A stretch of DNA of 13,428 bases from Gemmatimonadota bacterium (GCA_018673255.1 JABHDC010000013.1:1-13428); one strand, 5' to 3'; shown: positions 6,759-13,300, counted from the stretch's first letter. Program-made: numbers and translations. Notes: generated from the sequence alone by a model not told the origin.

Positions 6759-8756
6759 TCAGTTGCCGCACGAACTCTCGTCGTAGCCGACGAACCTCCC
6801 CAGCGGCGCCTCGAAGACGAGTGTCCCATCGTCGTTTATATAGCCCTCGAATTCCATCATCCCGTCCACGGGCACGGCCAGAGATATCCGCACTGCAGTT
6901 CCCTCGACCTCGTAGCTGACCGGGTTCGGATCGTCGTGCTCTACACCTGTCGTCGTCTCGCCGGTCGGGTCCATCATGTAGGCGCGTTCGAGAATGCCCG
7001 TTCCATCGTGGGAGAACTGAAGCTTGCTGTGATAGCCGAAGGGCAGGGATGGGCCCCGCCAGTCGGAATCACGCAGGACCTGCGCCGTGCGCTCGCCCGA
7101 CGTCTCGCCCTCGTGAACTAGCAGGTTGTAGCGTGGCGTCCGGCGGATCGCCTCGAAGTCTGAATCATTCTGCATTCTGGCCCGCCGACCTTCGTATAGC
7201 TGCACCGACCTCTCCAGATGACTCAGGATCTCCGCGATGGATATGCCACTGTCGAAGGCCTCGCCACAGGGGTCGAGCTTGTATCTCAGCGCCAGGGTGC
7301 AGGCCAGGTTGTAGTGGGCCAGCGCGTACTCGCCATCCGCCTCAATCGCCTGACGGAAGAGCTGGCAGGCCTCGGCATACTCCTTCGCCCTGTAGAGCTG
7401 CAGTCCCCTCGTGTTCAGGTCTCTGGCCGACGAACCATCAGAGGATGTTGGGGCCGGACTCGGCGGCTCCTGGAGACCGGGCGACCGGGCTGCCACCGGA
7501 ACTGCGCTCGCCTCCCACCCCAGCGGCTGCATGTCACTCTCCGGTATCCAGCCGCTGGTACTGCCGTACTCGACCAGCAGCCAGCCTGCCGTTTTCTCCA
7601 GGACAATGGCCTCATCGGACTCGACCAGATAGGCCTCCCGTCTCGATGAGACCAGGGTGTCCGAATGGAAGTGCGCTCTGGCGGCCCCAACCGTGCGCAC
7701 CTGCAGGATGGGCCGTTCCTCGGACAGCGACAACGTGGCGCCGCGGTCCTCGTAGTTGGCGATCATGTTGGAGCAGGCGGGATTCTCATCGGTCCTCAGG
7801 TAGAAGGTCGAGTCTGAGAGGATGTCGAGTGTCCCGCCGACAATCGCGGCGTCTGAGAAGTTTCTGCAGGCGACTCTGAAGGTTTCGCCATCGATCCTGC
7901 CGCTGAAGGTGAATCGGCAGGTGAACCTGCCCACCTCCCCAACGGCGTCGTCTATGCTGCCGGTCAGATACCGGCCGTCGTTGCCGACCGTCATCGTGCC
8001 ACCGTCATAGAGACCTGGTCGCAGAAATGCCTTCGGCGCTTCGTAGCCCGAAGTGAGCGATGCGCCGAAGAGGTGGAAGGTGGAGCGGTTGGGCGGCCCC
8101 TCCCACCCGCGCCGCTCCTGTTCGATGACGACTGCGATGCGGCTCCCATGGGGCGATGGCAGATAGCCCAACACGTGACTCCCGTAGACCTGGGGGACGC
8201 CCATCTCTACCTCTTTGAGGCGCCCGATCATCTTCTGCCCGCTCGCGCTCGAGGTCAGCAGAATGCGACAGAGCGTTTCGGTGACACCTTCGGTCTCTTG
8301 CGGGGGGCCCTTGGCCACCAGTGCAGAGACGGTGTCCGCAGCGGTGCAGGCGGGGAAGGGCTCCAGCCCGGTGATGGGATCCTGCACCACGCAGTGAGCT
8401 GCCAGCTCAGCGACGAGGCGTTTGACCTGGGCGCTGTACAGCCGTGCCAGATCGGTGATCTCGCCACCCTCTGACAGATCCTGTGACTCCCAGGTCAGCT
8501 CGCTGACGACACCGTCGTCGATCAGGCTGACAATGCGGAAGACCCACCTGTAGCAGCCTTTGCCGTCCTCCACGGACACCGACAGGTAGGCGAACTGGTC
8601 AGCCGGTGAGAATCCGATGGGATAGAGTCTGTCCTCCAGACCACCCCGGGCCTGGTCGTATTGCGCGACGTTGGTCAGAGAGGCGAGTGGTGTGTCGGCC
8701 AGGAGTGGGGAGGACGAGAGCAGGACAAGGTGGGCAAGAACCAGGGCGCCTTTCAC
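6759..8756 (-). CDS. Exported multidomain protein with SH3-like and TPR segments
   Basis: The product has 665 residues from GTG 8756, which follows GGAGGAG by six bases. The N-terminus (MKGALVLAHLVLLSSSPLLADT) is a signal peptide. Residues 23 to about 340 are beta-rich, contain scattered cysteines and are not recognised. About 350-411 resembles a bacterial SH3 domain, ending AGWLLVEYGSTSGWIPESDM. A Pro/Ser-rich linker precedes a TPR unit at about 445-500 (NTRGLQLYRAKEYAEACQLFRQAI, HYNLACTLAL), followed by NDSDFEAIRRTPRYNLL, a typical end to such repeats. The last 100 residues form another small beta domain. These parts suggest a periplasmic binding or scaffolding protein, perhaps touching cell wall or other proteins; I cannot name a function. 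It is a single gene, convergent with the isomerase-like gene. Confidence 0.75.
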   Translation of the reverse strand: MKGALVLAHLVLLSSSPLLADTPLASLTNVAQYDQARGGLEDRLYPIGFSPADQFAYLSVSVEDGKGCYRWVFRIVSLIDDGVVSELTWESQDLSEGGEITDLARLYSAQVKRLVAELAAHCVVQDPITGLEPFPACTAADTVSALVAKGPPQETEGVTETLCRILLTSSASGQKMIGRLKEVEMGVPQVYGSHVLGYLPSPHGSRIAVVIEQERRGWEGPPNRSTFHLFGASLTSGYEAPKAFLRPGLYDGGTMTVGNDGRYLTGSIDDAVGEVGRFTCRFTFSGRIDGETFRVACRNFSDAAIVGGTLDILSDSTFYLRTDENPACSNMIANYEDRGATLSLSEERPILQVRTVGAARAHFHSDTLVSSRREAYLVESDEAIVLEKTAGWLLVEYGSTSGWIPESDMQPLGWEASAVPVAARSPGLQEPPSPAPTSSDGSSARDLNTRGLQLYRAKEYAEACQLFRQAIEADGEYALAHYNLACTLALRYKLDPCGEAFDSGISIAEILSHLERSVQLYEGRRARMQNDSDFEAIRRTPRYNLLVHEGETSGERTAQVLRDSDWRGPSLPFGYHSKLQFSHDGTGILERAYMMDPTGETTTGVEHDDPNPVSYEVEGTAVRISLAVPVDGMMEFEGYINDDGTLVFEAPLGRFVGYDESSCGN

Positions 8757-9124
8757 GACGAGCTCCTCCGCAGGCGGGTCAGATACTGACGTCGTACTGG
8801 AAAGCTCTTGCTAGCAACTTGGCCCAGGAAACGCGCAATTTCAACTCATGCCTGTTTTCAAATTCGTCCACGCTGCCCGCTTAGGACGGGGCATGGTGCT
8901 GCCAGTGTCGGCGTAGGAATGGCGCGGCTCACCGACGGGACGCTTCTACTGCCATGCCACGATGTCGTTACCCCGCAAAGTCCGGTACTCGCGCCGTCGA
9001 GGGCTCGTTGGCGCAATACATGGATTTCCGTGGACTGGGGCACGAAGGACGGGCGCTCTGTTGCGCTCCGAGGATGGGGGCCTCACCTGACGCGAACCGA
9101 CCCACATGGCCCGCACCGGCACTC
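8757..9124. other. Gene-poor stretch between the SH3/TPR gene and a nuclease pseudogene
   Basis: No reading frame here on either strand gives a protein I recognise; the open frames are short and overlap one another. The left end must contain the promoter of the minus-strand SH3/TPR gene. TTGAAA occurs twice on the minus strand around 8830-8850 and a 10-base palindrome (ttgctagcaa, 8808-8817) lies nearby, but no good -10 box is visible. The right end grades into the degraded copy of the nuclease gene, so part of this stretch may be unrecognisable pseudogene sequence. Confidence 0.4.
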
Positions 9125-9466
9125 TGGCACGCCCATACGGACGAGTGCTTGAGTTGCGTGATGGCAGACGCAGCAGGACTCGGTCGTGGGACCAACCGAG
9201 GTTCTCACTGACCTGAAGGTTCGCGACCTGCCGGCGGAAACGCAGGATGTCGAAGAGCACCGCCCGGCTCATTCGCAGGTCACTTGCACCAAGGTCTGAT
9301 CTGGGTAGGTCGAGCCGCCATGACGCTCGAGGAAGCATGACAGGGCATCGCCGGTACTCTTGCAACAGTCACTCGGACCCGGCGCCCGGAGATCGCGCCG
9401 AACTGCCAGCGGCGCTCGATCGACGCCATGATCTTGCTCTCGCATGAGACGTGGATTATCTGCCAA
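9125..9466 (-). pseudogene. Frameshifted copy of the DUF1016/YhcG-type N-terminal domain of the neighbouring nuclease gene
   Basis: This stretch matches the first third of the intact nuclease gene at 10426-11430. From a TTG at 9466 it reads MADN like the intact start. A second frame carries GDALSCFLERHGGSTYPDQTLVQ, and after a shift a third piece reads DLRMSRAVLFDILRFRRQVA, then ENLGWSHDRVLLRLP. A last shifted trace is ITQLKH, matching ADQLTH. DNA comparison shows why: between bases 9280 and 9325 the copy is about seven bases shorter than the intact gene, and more indels occur near 9360-9400. The best block, around 9163-9280, is close to 90% identical by eye. Everything beyond the N-terminal domain, including the SNase part, is gone. 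It lies downstream of, and in the same orientation as, the three-gene nuclease unit. It is a dead duplicate or the remnant of an earlier related system. Confidence 0.85.
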
Positions 9467-9467
9467 A

Positions 9468-9579
9468 TTTCCACTTTACATCACGAAAAGATGACCAATT
9501 ATGTAGAATACAGTCTTATTTTCCACTCCGCGCGGTACAGATGAGGCAGCAAGGTAGAAACCTGTGGGTATTTTCCACT
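9468..9579. repeat. Three copies of TTTCCACT at exact 52-bp spacing
   Basis: The octamer tttccact starts at 9468, 9520 and 9572, preceded in the second and third copies by tatt or att. Between copies there is weaker similarity: agatga and gtagaa occur in both of the first two units with a one-base shift. Fifty-two bases is about five helical turns, so the copies face the same side of the helix. The first copy coincides with the ribosome-site position of the nuclease pseudogene; the others lie in its upstream region. They could be operator sites or the repeated terminal sites of a lost insertion sequence of the IS21 kind. Confidence 0.55.
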
Positions 9580-9743
9580 TGTGTGCGCGGCGCCATCATC
9601 TGCGCTTCATATGGGTGAATACAACTGCGTGGTCTGTAAGAAAGGCCCCCATGGAGCAGTTGTTAGGAGTCGGCCCCGTCTTCGCCCAGCAGGCGCACGG
9701 TCCGCGCTTGAGGCAGGCCGGGCCGTTGATACACGAACTCAGG

Positions 9744-10193
9744 TCAGGCAGGCACCGCCCTGGGTCTCCCTCTCGGATGCTCCATCCGCCATTGTCGGAT
9801 CGTCTTCAGGTCTTCATCACTGTACACGACAGTCGTTCCCTGGCCACTGCCTGCCGAGATGCCAGCCTCTCTCATAGCCCGCATTGTCTTCTGCAGCGCT
9901 CGAGTCCCGACGCCCAGGGCATCGGCAACCGCTTGTGTGCTGAGCCTGGGGTGTGATGCTGGCCGTGGCGCAGGAGAGCCGTCGAGCAATCCCTGGGCGG
10001 AGAGATCCTCATCGATCTCTGGCCAGTGGATCCCCCTGCCACTGGGGGAGATCTCGAAATTCTGAAGCTGCTCCATCGTCGCATCGGCCAGGCGCCAGTA
10101 GAAGGCGATGGGGACGCTGAGCTCGCGGCCATCCCGGTAGGAGACCTGCAGCGCCTCTTCATCTACCCTCGCGGTTTGAATCTTAGGATCCAC
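9744..10193 (-). CDS. DUF2442 protein with C-terminal helix-turn-helix
   Basis: The 149-residue product starts with GTG 10193, six bases after GGGAGGA. Residues 10-70 are a clear DUF2442 domain: LQVSYRDGRELSVPIAFYWRL, then the family's end signature GIHWPEIDEDLSAQGLL. After a Pro/Ala-rich linker, residues 84-125 (LSTQAVADALGVGTRALQKT and on through VVYSDEDLKTIR) look like a helix-turn-helix of the kind used in DNA-binding regulators; a basic tail follows. DUF2442 proteins are often found beside DUF4160 proteins, as here, and the pair is widely suspected of being toxin-antitoxin-like. The DNA-binding tail would let this partner act as antitoxin or autorepressor, which is inference. The gene overlaps the end of the DUF4160 gene by 11 bases, so translation is probably coupled. 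Confidence 0.85.
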   Translation of the reverse strand: MDPKIQTARVDEEALQVSYRDGRELSVPIAFYWRLADATMEQLQNFEISPSGRGIHWPEIDEDLSAQGLLDGSPAPRPASHPRLSTQAVADALGVGTRALQKTMRAMREAGISAGSGQGTTVVYSDEDLKTIRQWRMEHPRGRPRAVPA

Positions 10194-10419
10194 AGTGTTC
10201 CTCCCATGCGGCGACCAACCGGTCGCGGTGCTCGATGACCAGCCGGCGAACCTGCCGTAGGTCTCGGGCATTGAAGCCATCGTTGTATGCCAGCGTCACG
10301 TCATCCAGCCAGAGTTTCGCTTCCATCGCGTCCCTGCGCACGTGAACGTGCTTGGCCTCGTCACAATCTGAGGAGTAGAAGAAGAAAGCGATAGGCGACG
10401 GAGGGTGCCACGCACGCAC
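10183..10419 (-). CDS. DUF4160 protein
   Basis: This 78-residue protein carries the DUF4160 pattern: a hydrophobic strand with aromatic residues and acidic turn (IAFFFYSSD, residues 10-18), HVHVRR at 24-29, then EAKLWLDDVTLAYNDGF and a helix LRQVRRLVIEHRDRLVAAW. The His-x-His pair is typical. The start is taken as GTG 10419, the only one available between the upstream stop (10426-10428) and the domain; no Shine-Dalgarno sequence is seen, so it probably relies on coupling to the nuclease gene six bases away. The usual short N-terminal strand before the aromatic segment is atypical or shortened here. The family has no settled biochemical activity. With DUF2442 it forms the second half of a compact operon behind a nuclease-like gene. 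Confidence 0.82.
   Translation of the reverse strand: MRAWHPPSPIAFFFYSSDCDEAKHVHVRRDAMEAKLWLDDVTLAYNDGFNARDLRQVRRLVIEHRDRLVAAWEEHCGS
10199..10205 (-). promoter_or_regulatory. Ribosome binding site for the DUF2442 gene
   Basis: On the minus strand this reads GGGAGGA, with a five-base gap to GTG 10193, and it lies inside the end of the DUF4160 gene. It decides the GTG start over the longer open frame beginning at 10280. Confidence 0.75.
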
Positions 10420-10425
10420 AGGAAC

Positions 10426-11430
10426 TCAGGGCAGGTAGCGACTCGCCAGGCTCTGCTTGAGAAGCTGACGGTTGAGATAGGTGCCCTGTTGCAGAATCTG
10501 CTCGGGGTCGCTGGCGCCGGTCTTGTATTTCACGTCGGCCAGATAACGGCCGTAGGTGTCGGTGCGTCGGGTGGCGATGACGACGACGGGACAATTGGCG
10601 AGGGTGTCCTCGACGAAGGTGCGAGCCTGGCGGCCGGCTTCGGTATAGAGCTCGGCCGTGTCGATGCCGCGCAGTCTGAGGCGGGGGAAGGCGCGATGGC
10701 CGAGACCGAGGTCGACGACGACGTCGAGGGTATCACCATCGACGACCCGCAGGACGCGGGCGACGTAGGTCCACAGGGCTGGCCGATCCGTGTGCACGCC
10801 GGCGATGGTGGTACTACCCTTCGACTCGAGGCTGATTGTGTCGCCGGGCGCTGCGGCTTCAAAGCCGGACAGTGCGGTCGGCACCCAGAGTTGGTGGAAG
10901 CCGAAATCGATGGCGTTCGGTGCGCTTGGGTCGAAGCGGTCGGACAGTACGCGGTAGGTGTAGGGCCGGCCGAAGCGGGGTCGTAGTGGTTCAGGTGCCG
11001 GTGCGAGGTCGTCGTCGAGCTGGGATGCGCCGGTTTGCTCGATGGCGCGTTTGAGTTGCCGTACGGTCCAAGCCTCGGCGTCGGCCAGCTTTTCGTAGTG
11101 GGTGAGCTGGTCGGCTGGCAGACGCAGCAGGGCTCGGTAGTGGGACCAGCCGAGGCTCTCACGGACCTGCAGGACCGCGACCTGTCGGCGGAAACGCAGG
11201 ATGTCGAACAGCACGGCCCGGCTCATCTGCAGGTCACCGCCCAGCTGTACGAGCGTCTGCTCGCCATAGGTCGATCCACCATGCTGCCCGAGGAACCGGG
11301 CCAGGGCATCGCCGATGTGCCAGTAGGTTTCGACTTTCTCCCACTCGGCGGCGCGACGGCCGAATTGCTGGCCTTCCTGCAGCAGCCCCTCGATCTGCTC
11401 TCTCAGAATCCCGTAGTCATTGTCGGCCAA
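10426..11430 (-). CDS. Nuclease-like fusion: YhcG/DUF1016-type N-terminal domain plus staphylococcal-nuclease (SNase) domain
   Basis: The 334-residue product starts with TTG 11430 after GGAGG. Residues 1-130 resemble the DUF1016/YhcG N-terminal domain: a helical part with YWHIGDALARFL, then QHGGSTYGEQTLVQLGGDLQ, MSRAVLFDILRFRRQV and SLGWSHYRALLRLP. YhcG proteins normally carry a PD-(D/E)XK nuclease next. Here, after a linker of about 85 residues, an SNase (thermonuclease-fold) domain follows at about 221-300. Its active-site residues are all present: VVDGDTL (D231, D233), LRLRGIDTAE (R252, D257, T258, E260) and YGR (R295), matching D21, R35, D40, T41, E43 and R87 of the model enzyme. Calcium-dependent cleavage of DNA or RNA is therefore plausible. 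It heads the DUF4160-DUF2442 operon. A degraded copy of its N-terminal part lies downstream. No signal peptide, so it acts in the cytoplasm. Confidence 0.85.
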   Translation of the reverse strand: MADNDYGILREQIEGLLQEGQQFGRRAAEWEKVETYWHIGDALARFLGQHGGSTYGEQTLVQLGGDLQMSRAVLFDILRFRRQVAVLQVRESLGWSHYRALLRLPADQLTHYEKLADAEAWTVRQLKRAIEQTGASQLDDDLAPAPEPLRPRFGRPYTYRVLSDRFDPSAPNAIDFGFHQLWVPTALSGFEAAAPGDTISLESKGSTTIAGVHTDRPALWTYVARVLRVVDGDTLDVVVDLGLGHRAFPRLRLRGIDTAELYTEAGRQARTFVEDTLANCPVVVIATRRTDTYGRYLADVKYKTGASDPEQILQQGTYLNRQLLKQSLASRYLP

Positions 11431-11434
11431 CGGT

Positions 11435-11440
11435 GCCTCC
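11435..11440 (-). promoter_or_regulatory. Ribosome binding site deciding a TTG start
   Basis: On the minus strand this reads GGAGGC, four to five bases before TTG 11430. The pseudogene copy conserves the same TTG followed by codons for ADN, which supports this start over the longer open frame reaching 11565. Confidence 0.7.
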
Positions 11441-11461
11441 GTCCGTGTTTGGTGTGATCGA

Positions 11462-11490
11462 ATGCAAACGGAGCGGGTGGATGTCGTCAA
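11462..11490 (-). promoter_or_regulatory. Possible sigma-70 promoter of the nuclease operon
   Basis: On the minus strand TTGACG (11490-11485) is followed after exactly 17 bases by TTGCAT (11467-11462). The -35 box is good and the -10 box weak (three of six). It sits 32 bases ahead of the TTG start, a workable distance. A weak -10 box would suit a promoter that is normally held low. Confidence 0.3.
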
Positions 11491-11515
11491 CGGGTGGCAG
11501 GGCACGGGGGAGACC

Positions 11516-11565
11516 GTGCTCGTATGCGCCCACTGCGCCTGCTCAACCTGGGCGTATGCGAGCAC
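11516..11565. repeat. 17-bp inverted repeat with 16-base loop
   Basis: The arms are gtgctcgtatgcgccca (11516-11532) and tgggcgtatgcgagcac (11549-11565). All 17 pairs form if two G-T wobbles are allowed. No T-run follows on either strand, so it is not an ordinary terminator. It stands about 26 bases upstream of the predicted -35 box of the nuclease operon and about 125 bases ahead of the divergent secreted-protein gene, so an operator or a structured site in the shared regulatory region is the simplest reading. Confidence 0.6.
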
Positions 11566-11689
11566 TTCTGGGGCAACGACCCTTCCTCAAAGCAAATCCT
11601 CTCGGTGCAGAGCAGCTGGCACACCTGTTGCATGGGACAGGTCGAACATCACCATCACAATCCTCACTCGTCGCAAGGCAGAGGCCACA

Positions 11690-12877
11690 ATGACCTTCTC
11701 AACCTTTCGTTTCTTCTCGCTGGCCAGTAGCTCGCTGGCCCGCCTCGTTGCCTTGTCTCTCGCACTATTGTGCGTGAACGTGTCGCAGACCGCGGCCGAG
11801 TGCTCGGTGATACTGGATGCTGGTGAGACCCTCGATGACGACAGAAAGACCCTCACCTTTCTCCAGTCCGTGCATGTCCCAGGTTCATCTGCAACCTTCC
11901 GCAACAAGGAATGGTGGGAAAAGGGTGGCCTCGGAGTCGCTGCGGGGGTCGGAATTTCGATCAATAACAGTTCATTCGGGCTGGTCGATAATCCCATCGG
12001 CGACATCCAATGGGACTGGAATGACGAGATCGAGGCGGTCATTTTTGAGGGCGACTGCAGCGGAACCCGGGTCACACTCTTCGAAGACACGGATTTCCGC
12101 GGCGGTCAGATCGTGCTGACCGAGCCAACACAGCCACTCCCCCAATCGTGGCGTGATAAAGCGTCTGGGTACAGCGTGGACTTTGCACCTGACTTCCACA
12201 CCGAATGGGCGGGGATCGCCGGCAACGCCGGCAACGCCGTCGACGTTGGCGCCGGGGCCGACGGCTCGGTGTGGGTCATCGATGATCATTCCAACCAGAT
12301 CTATCGTTACACCGGTTCGACCTGGGAGGGCATGGGCGGTCAGGCCAATCGCATTGACAGTGGGCCCGACGGCGATGCCTATGTCGTGGTCGTTGACGGC
12401 GGCGTCTGGTATGGAAACGGCACGGTGGGCAGTTGGGCCCCGGTGTCTGGCCACGCGGTGGATGTCGGCGCCGGTGCCAACGGCTTCGTATGGTGCATCG
12501 GTCTCGACGGAAGGATCTGGCGTCACAACCCTTCGGGGGGCGACTACTGGATCGACATGGGCGGTCACGGCCTGCGTGTGGATGCGGGGCCCAACGGCGA
12601 TGCTTATGTCGTAACAGCCGACGGCTCGGTCTGGTACGGCAACGGCACCGTAGGCGACTGGGTACCCATGCCTGGCGCCAAGGCCAGCGATATCGGTGTT
12701 GGAGCCGACGGTAGCGTCTGGATCACCTACGCCTTCGGCGGCATCGGCCGGTGGAATACCGCGTCATCGACATGGGAGCGGACCGATGGCCACGCCCGGC
12801 AGGTCAGCGTCAGTGCGGACGGCACGCCATGGGTGGTGCAGGAGAGCTCTCAGATCTGGACGGGGACCCCGCAGTAG
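11690..12877 (+). CDS. Secreted beta/gamma-crystallin-like and tectonin-propeller protein
   Basis: The 395-residue product has a signal peptide (residues 1-36, ending SQTAA). Residues about 105-165 resemble a beta/gamma-crystallin Greek-key unit: WDWNDEIEAVIFEGDC, then VTLFEDTDFRGGQIVL and WRDKASGYSVDF. The N/D-rich turns resemble calcium-binding crystallin sites but the motif is not perfect. Residues 180-395 hold six tectonin (beta-propeller) repeats of about 36 residues. Blades 1, 3 and 5 share DVGAGADGSVW-like cores; blades 2 and 4 share DSGPDGDAYVV and VWYGNGTVG; blade 6 is shorter. Six blades would close a tectonin propeller, a fold used by several lectins, so binding sugars outside the cell is plausible. 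ATG 11690 gives a proper signal peptide; the upstream extension of the frame has none. The ribosome site (AGAGG) is moderate. It diverges from the nuclease operon and ends at an intrinsic terminator. Confidence 0.85.
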   Translation: MTFSTFRFFSLASSSLARLVALSLALLCVNVSQTAAECSVILDAGETLDDDRKTLTFLQSVHVPGSSATFRNKEWWEKGGLGVAAGVGISINNSSFGLVDNPIGDIQWDWNDEIEAVIFEGDCSGTRVTLFEDTDFRGGQIVLTEPTQPLPQSWRDKASGYSVDFAPDFHTEWAGIAGNAGNAVDVGAGADGSVWVIDDHSNQIYRYTGSTWEGMGGQANRIDSGPDGDAYVVVVDGGVWYGNGTVGSWAPVSGHAVDVGAGANGFVWCIGLDGRIWRHNPSGGDYWIDMGGHGLRVDAGPNGDAYVVTADGSVWYGNGTVGDWVPMPGAKASDIGVGADGSVWITYAFGGIGRWNTASSTWERTDGHARQVSVSADGTPWVVQESSQIWTGTPQ

Positions 12878-12900
12878 CGGTGGTCGGGGACCCGCAGTAG
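12861..12900 (+). repeat. Short tandem duplication spanning the stop codon of the crystallin/tectonin gene
   Basis: cggggaccccgcagtag (12861-12877) is repeated as cggggacccgcagtag (12885-12900), one C shorter, after an eight-base gap. The first copy contains the last codons and the TAG stop. The second copy is noncoding. Confidence 0.6.
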
Positions 12901-12937
12901 CATGACGACGCGCTGACTCACAGCCGGCAACAGAAAT

Positions 12938-12973
12938 GCCCGGTCTCCTTCGCGGAGGCCGGGCGTTTTCTTT
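12938..12973 (+). terminator. Intrinsic terminator after the crystallin/tectonin gene
   Basis: GCCCGGTCTCC pairs with GGAGGCCGGGC over 11 bases with one G-T wobble around a five-base loop, followed by gttttcttt. It lies 60 bases after the stop. On the minus strand the stem is followed by ATTTCTGTT, so it may also stop transcripts of the convergent XRE gene. Confidence 0.88.
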
Positions 12974-13010
12974 GCTCTGCGCTCATGCGCCAGAATCGTC
13001 GAACTTGGCC

Positions 13011-13271
13011 TCACGCTGCTACGTCCTGGCGAACTTCCCATGCCGGAAACACCAGGACAGCCGGATGACATGCCAGTGCCCGTGCGAGGACTTTTGCACG
13101 CTCCACTCCAAGCTGAACACGATCATTCTCGATGGCCGAAATAGTCGATTGCGATATCCCCGTAAGTCTGGACAGGTCATTCTGGCTTAATTCCTGAAGC
13201 TCGCGAATAATGCGCACGGACTCTCCAACCGACAGGTCGACTTGCTTCTTGGCGCGACGGTACCCTTCCAT
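13011..13271 (-). CDS. XRE-family helix-turn-helix protein, antitoxin-like
   Basis: The 86-residue product contains a complete Cro/C1-type helix-turn-helix: VRIIRELQELSQNDLSRLTG then ISQSTISAIENDRVQLGVER, followed by AKVLARALACHPAVLVFPAW. That whole pattern is common in solo-domain antitoxins that sit just downstream of a RelE/HigB-type toxin gene. GGAGGAA six to seven bases ahead supports ATG 13271 over the in-frame ATG at 13292. It is probably a DNA-binding autoregulator. No toxin gene is visible: upstream, only 29 bases separate its start from the end of an IS3-family element, and downstream is the convergent terminator. If a partner existed it was lost or lies beyond the insertion sequence. 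Confidence 0.85.
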   Translation of the reverse strand: MEGYRRAKKQVDLSVGESVRIIRELQELSQNDLSRLTGISQSTISAIENDRVQLGVERAKVLARALACHPAVLVFPAWEVRQDVAA

Positions 13272-13300
13272 GCTATTTCCTCCGGTAATCATGGGCGGTC

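Noticed and set aside
7049..7879. Plus-strand open frame of 276 codons
   Set aside because: It is antisense to the SH3/TPR gene and is rich in Arg, Pro and Ser, as expected of a shadow frame.
8954..9211. Plus-strand open frame of 85 codons
   Set aside because: It overlaps the minus-strand nuclease pseudogene and has no recognisable motif or ribosome site.
9468..9579. Regular repeats as a CRISPR array
   Set aside because: The conserved part is only 8-11 bases long, there are three copies, and no cas gene is near.
9580..9743. Possible cysteine-rich small protein on the minus strand after the DUF2442 gene
   Set aside because: A CINGPACLKRGPCACW-like run can be read, but there is no credible start, ribosome site or family match, so chance is the better explanation.
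11516..11565. Hairpin as an integron attC site
   Set aside because: The conserved attC core sequences (GTTRRRY and its partner) are missing and no integrase or cassette array is present.
11494..11730. Plus-strand open frame with a His-rich stretch upstream of the crystallin/tectonin gene
   Set aside because: It overlaps the start of the secreted protein in another frame, crosses the hairpin, and resembles no known protein; the histidines come from a short cat/cac run.
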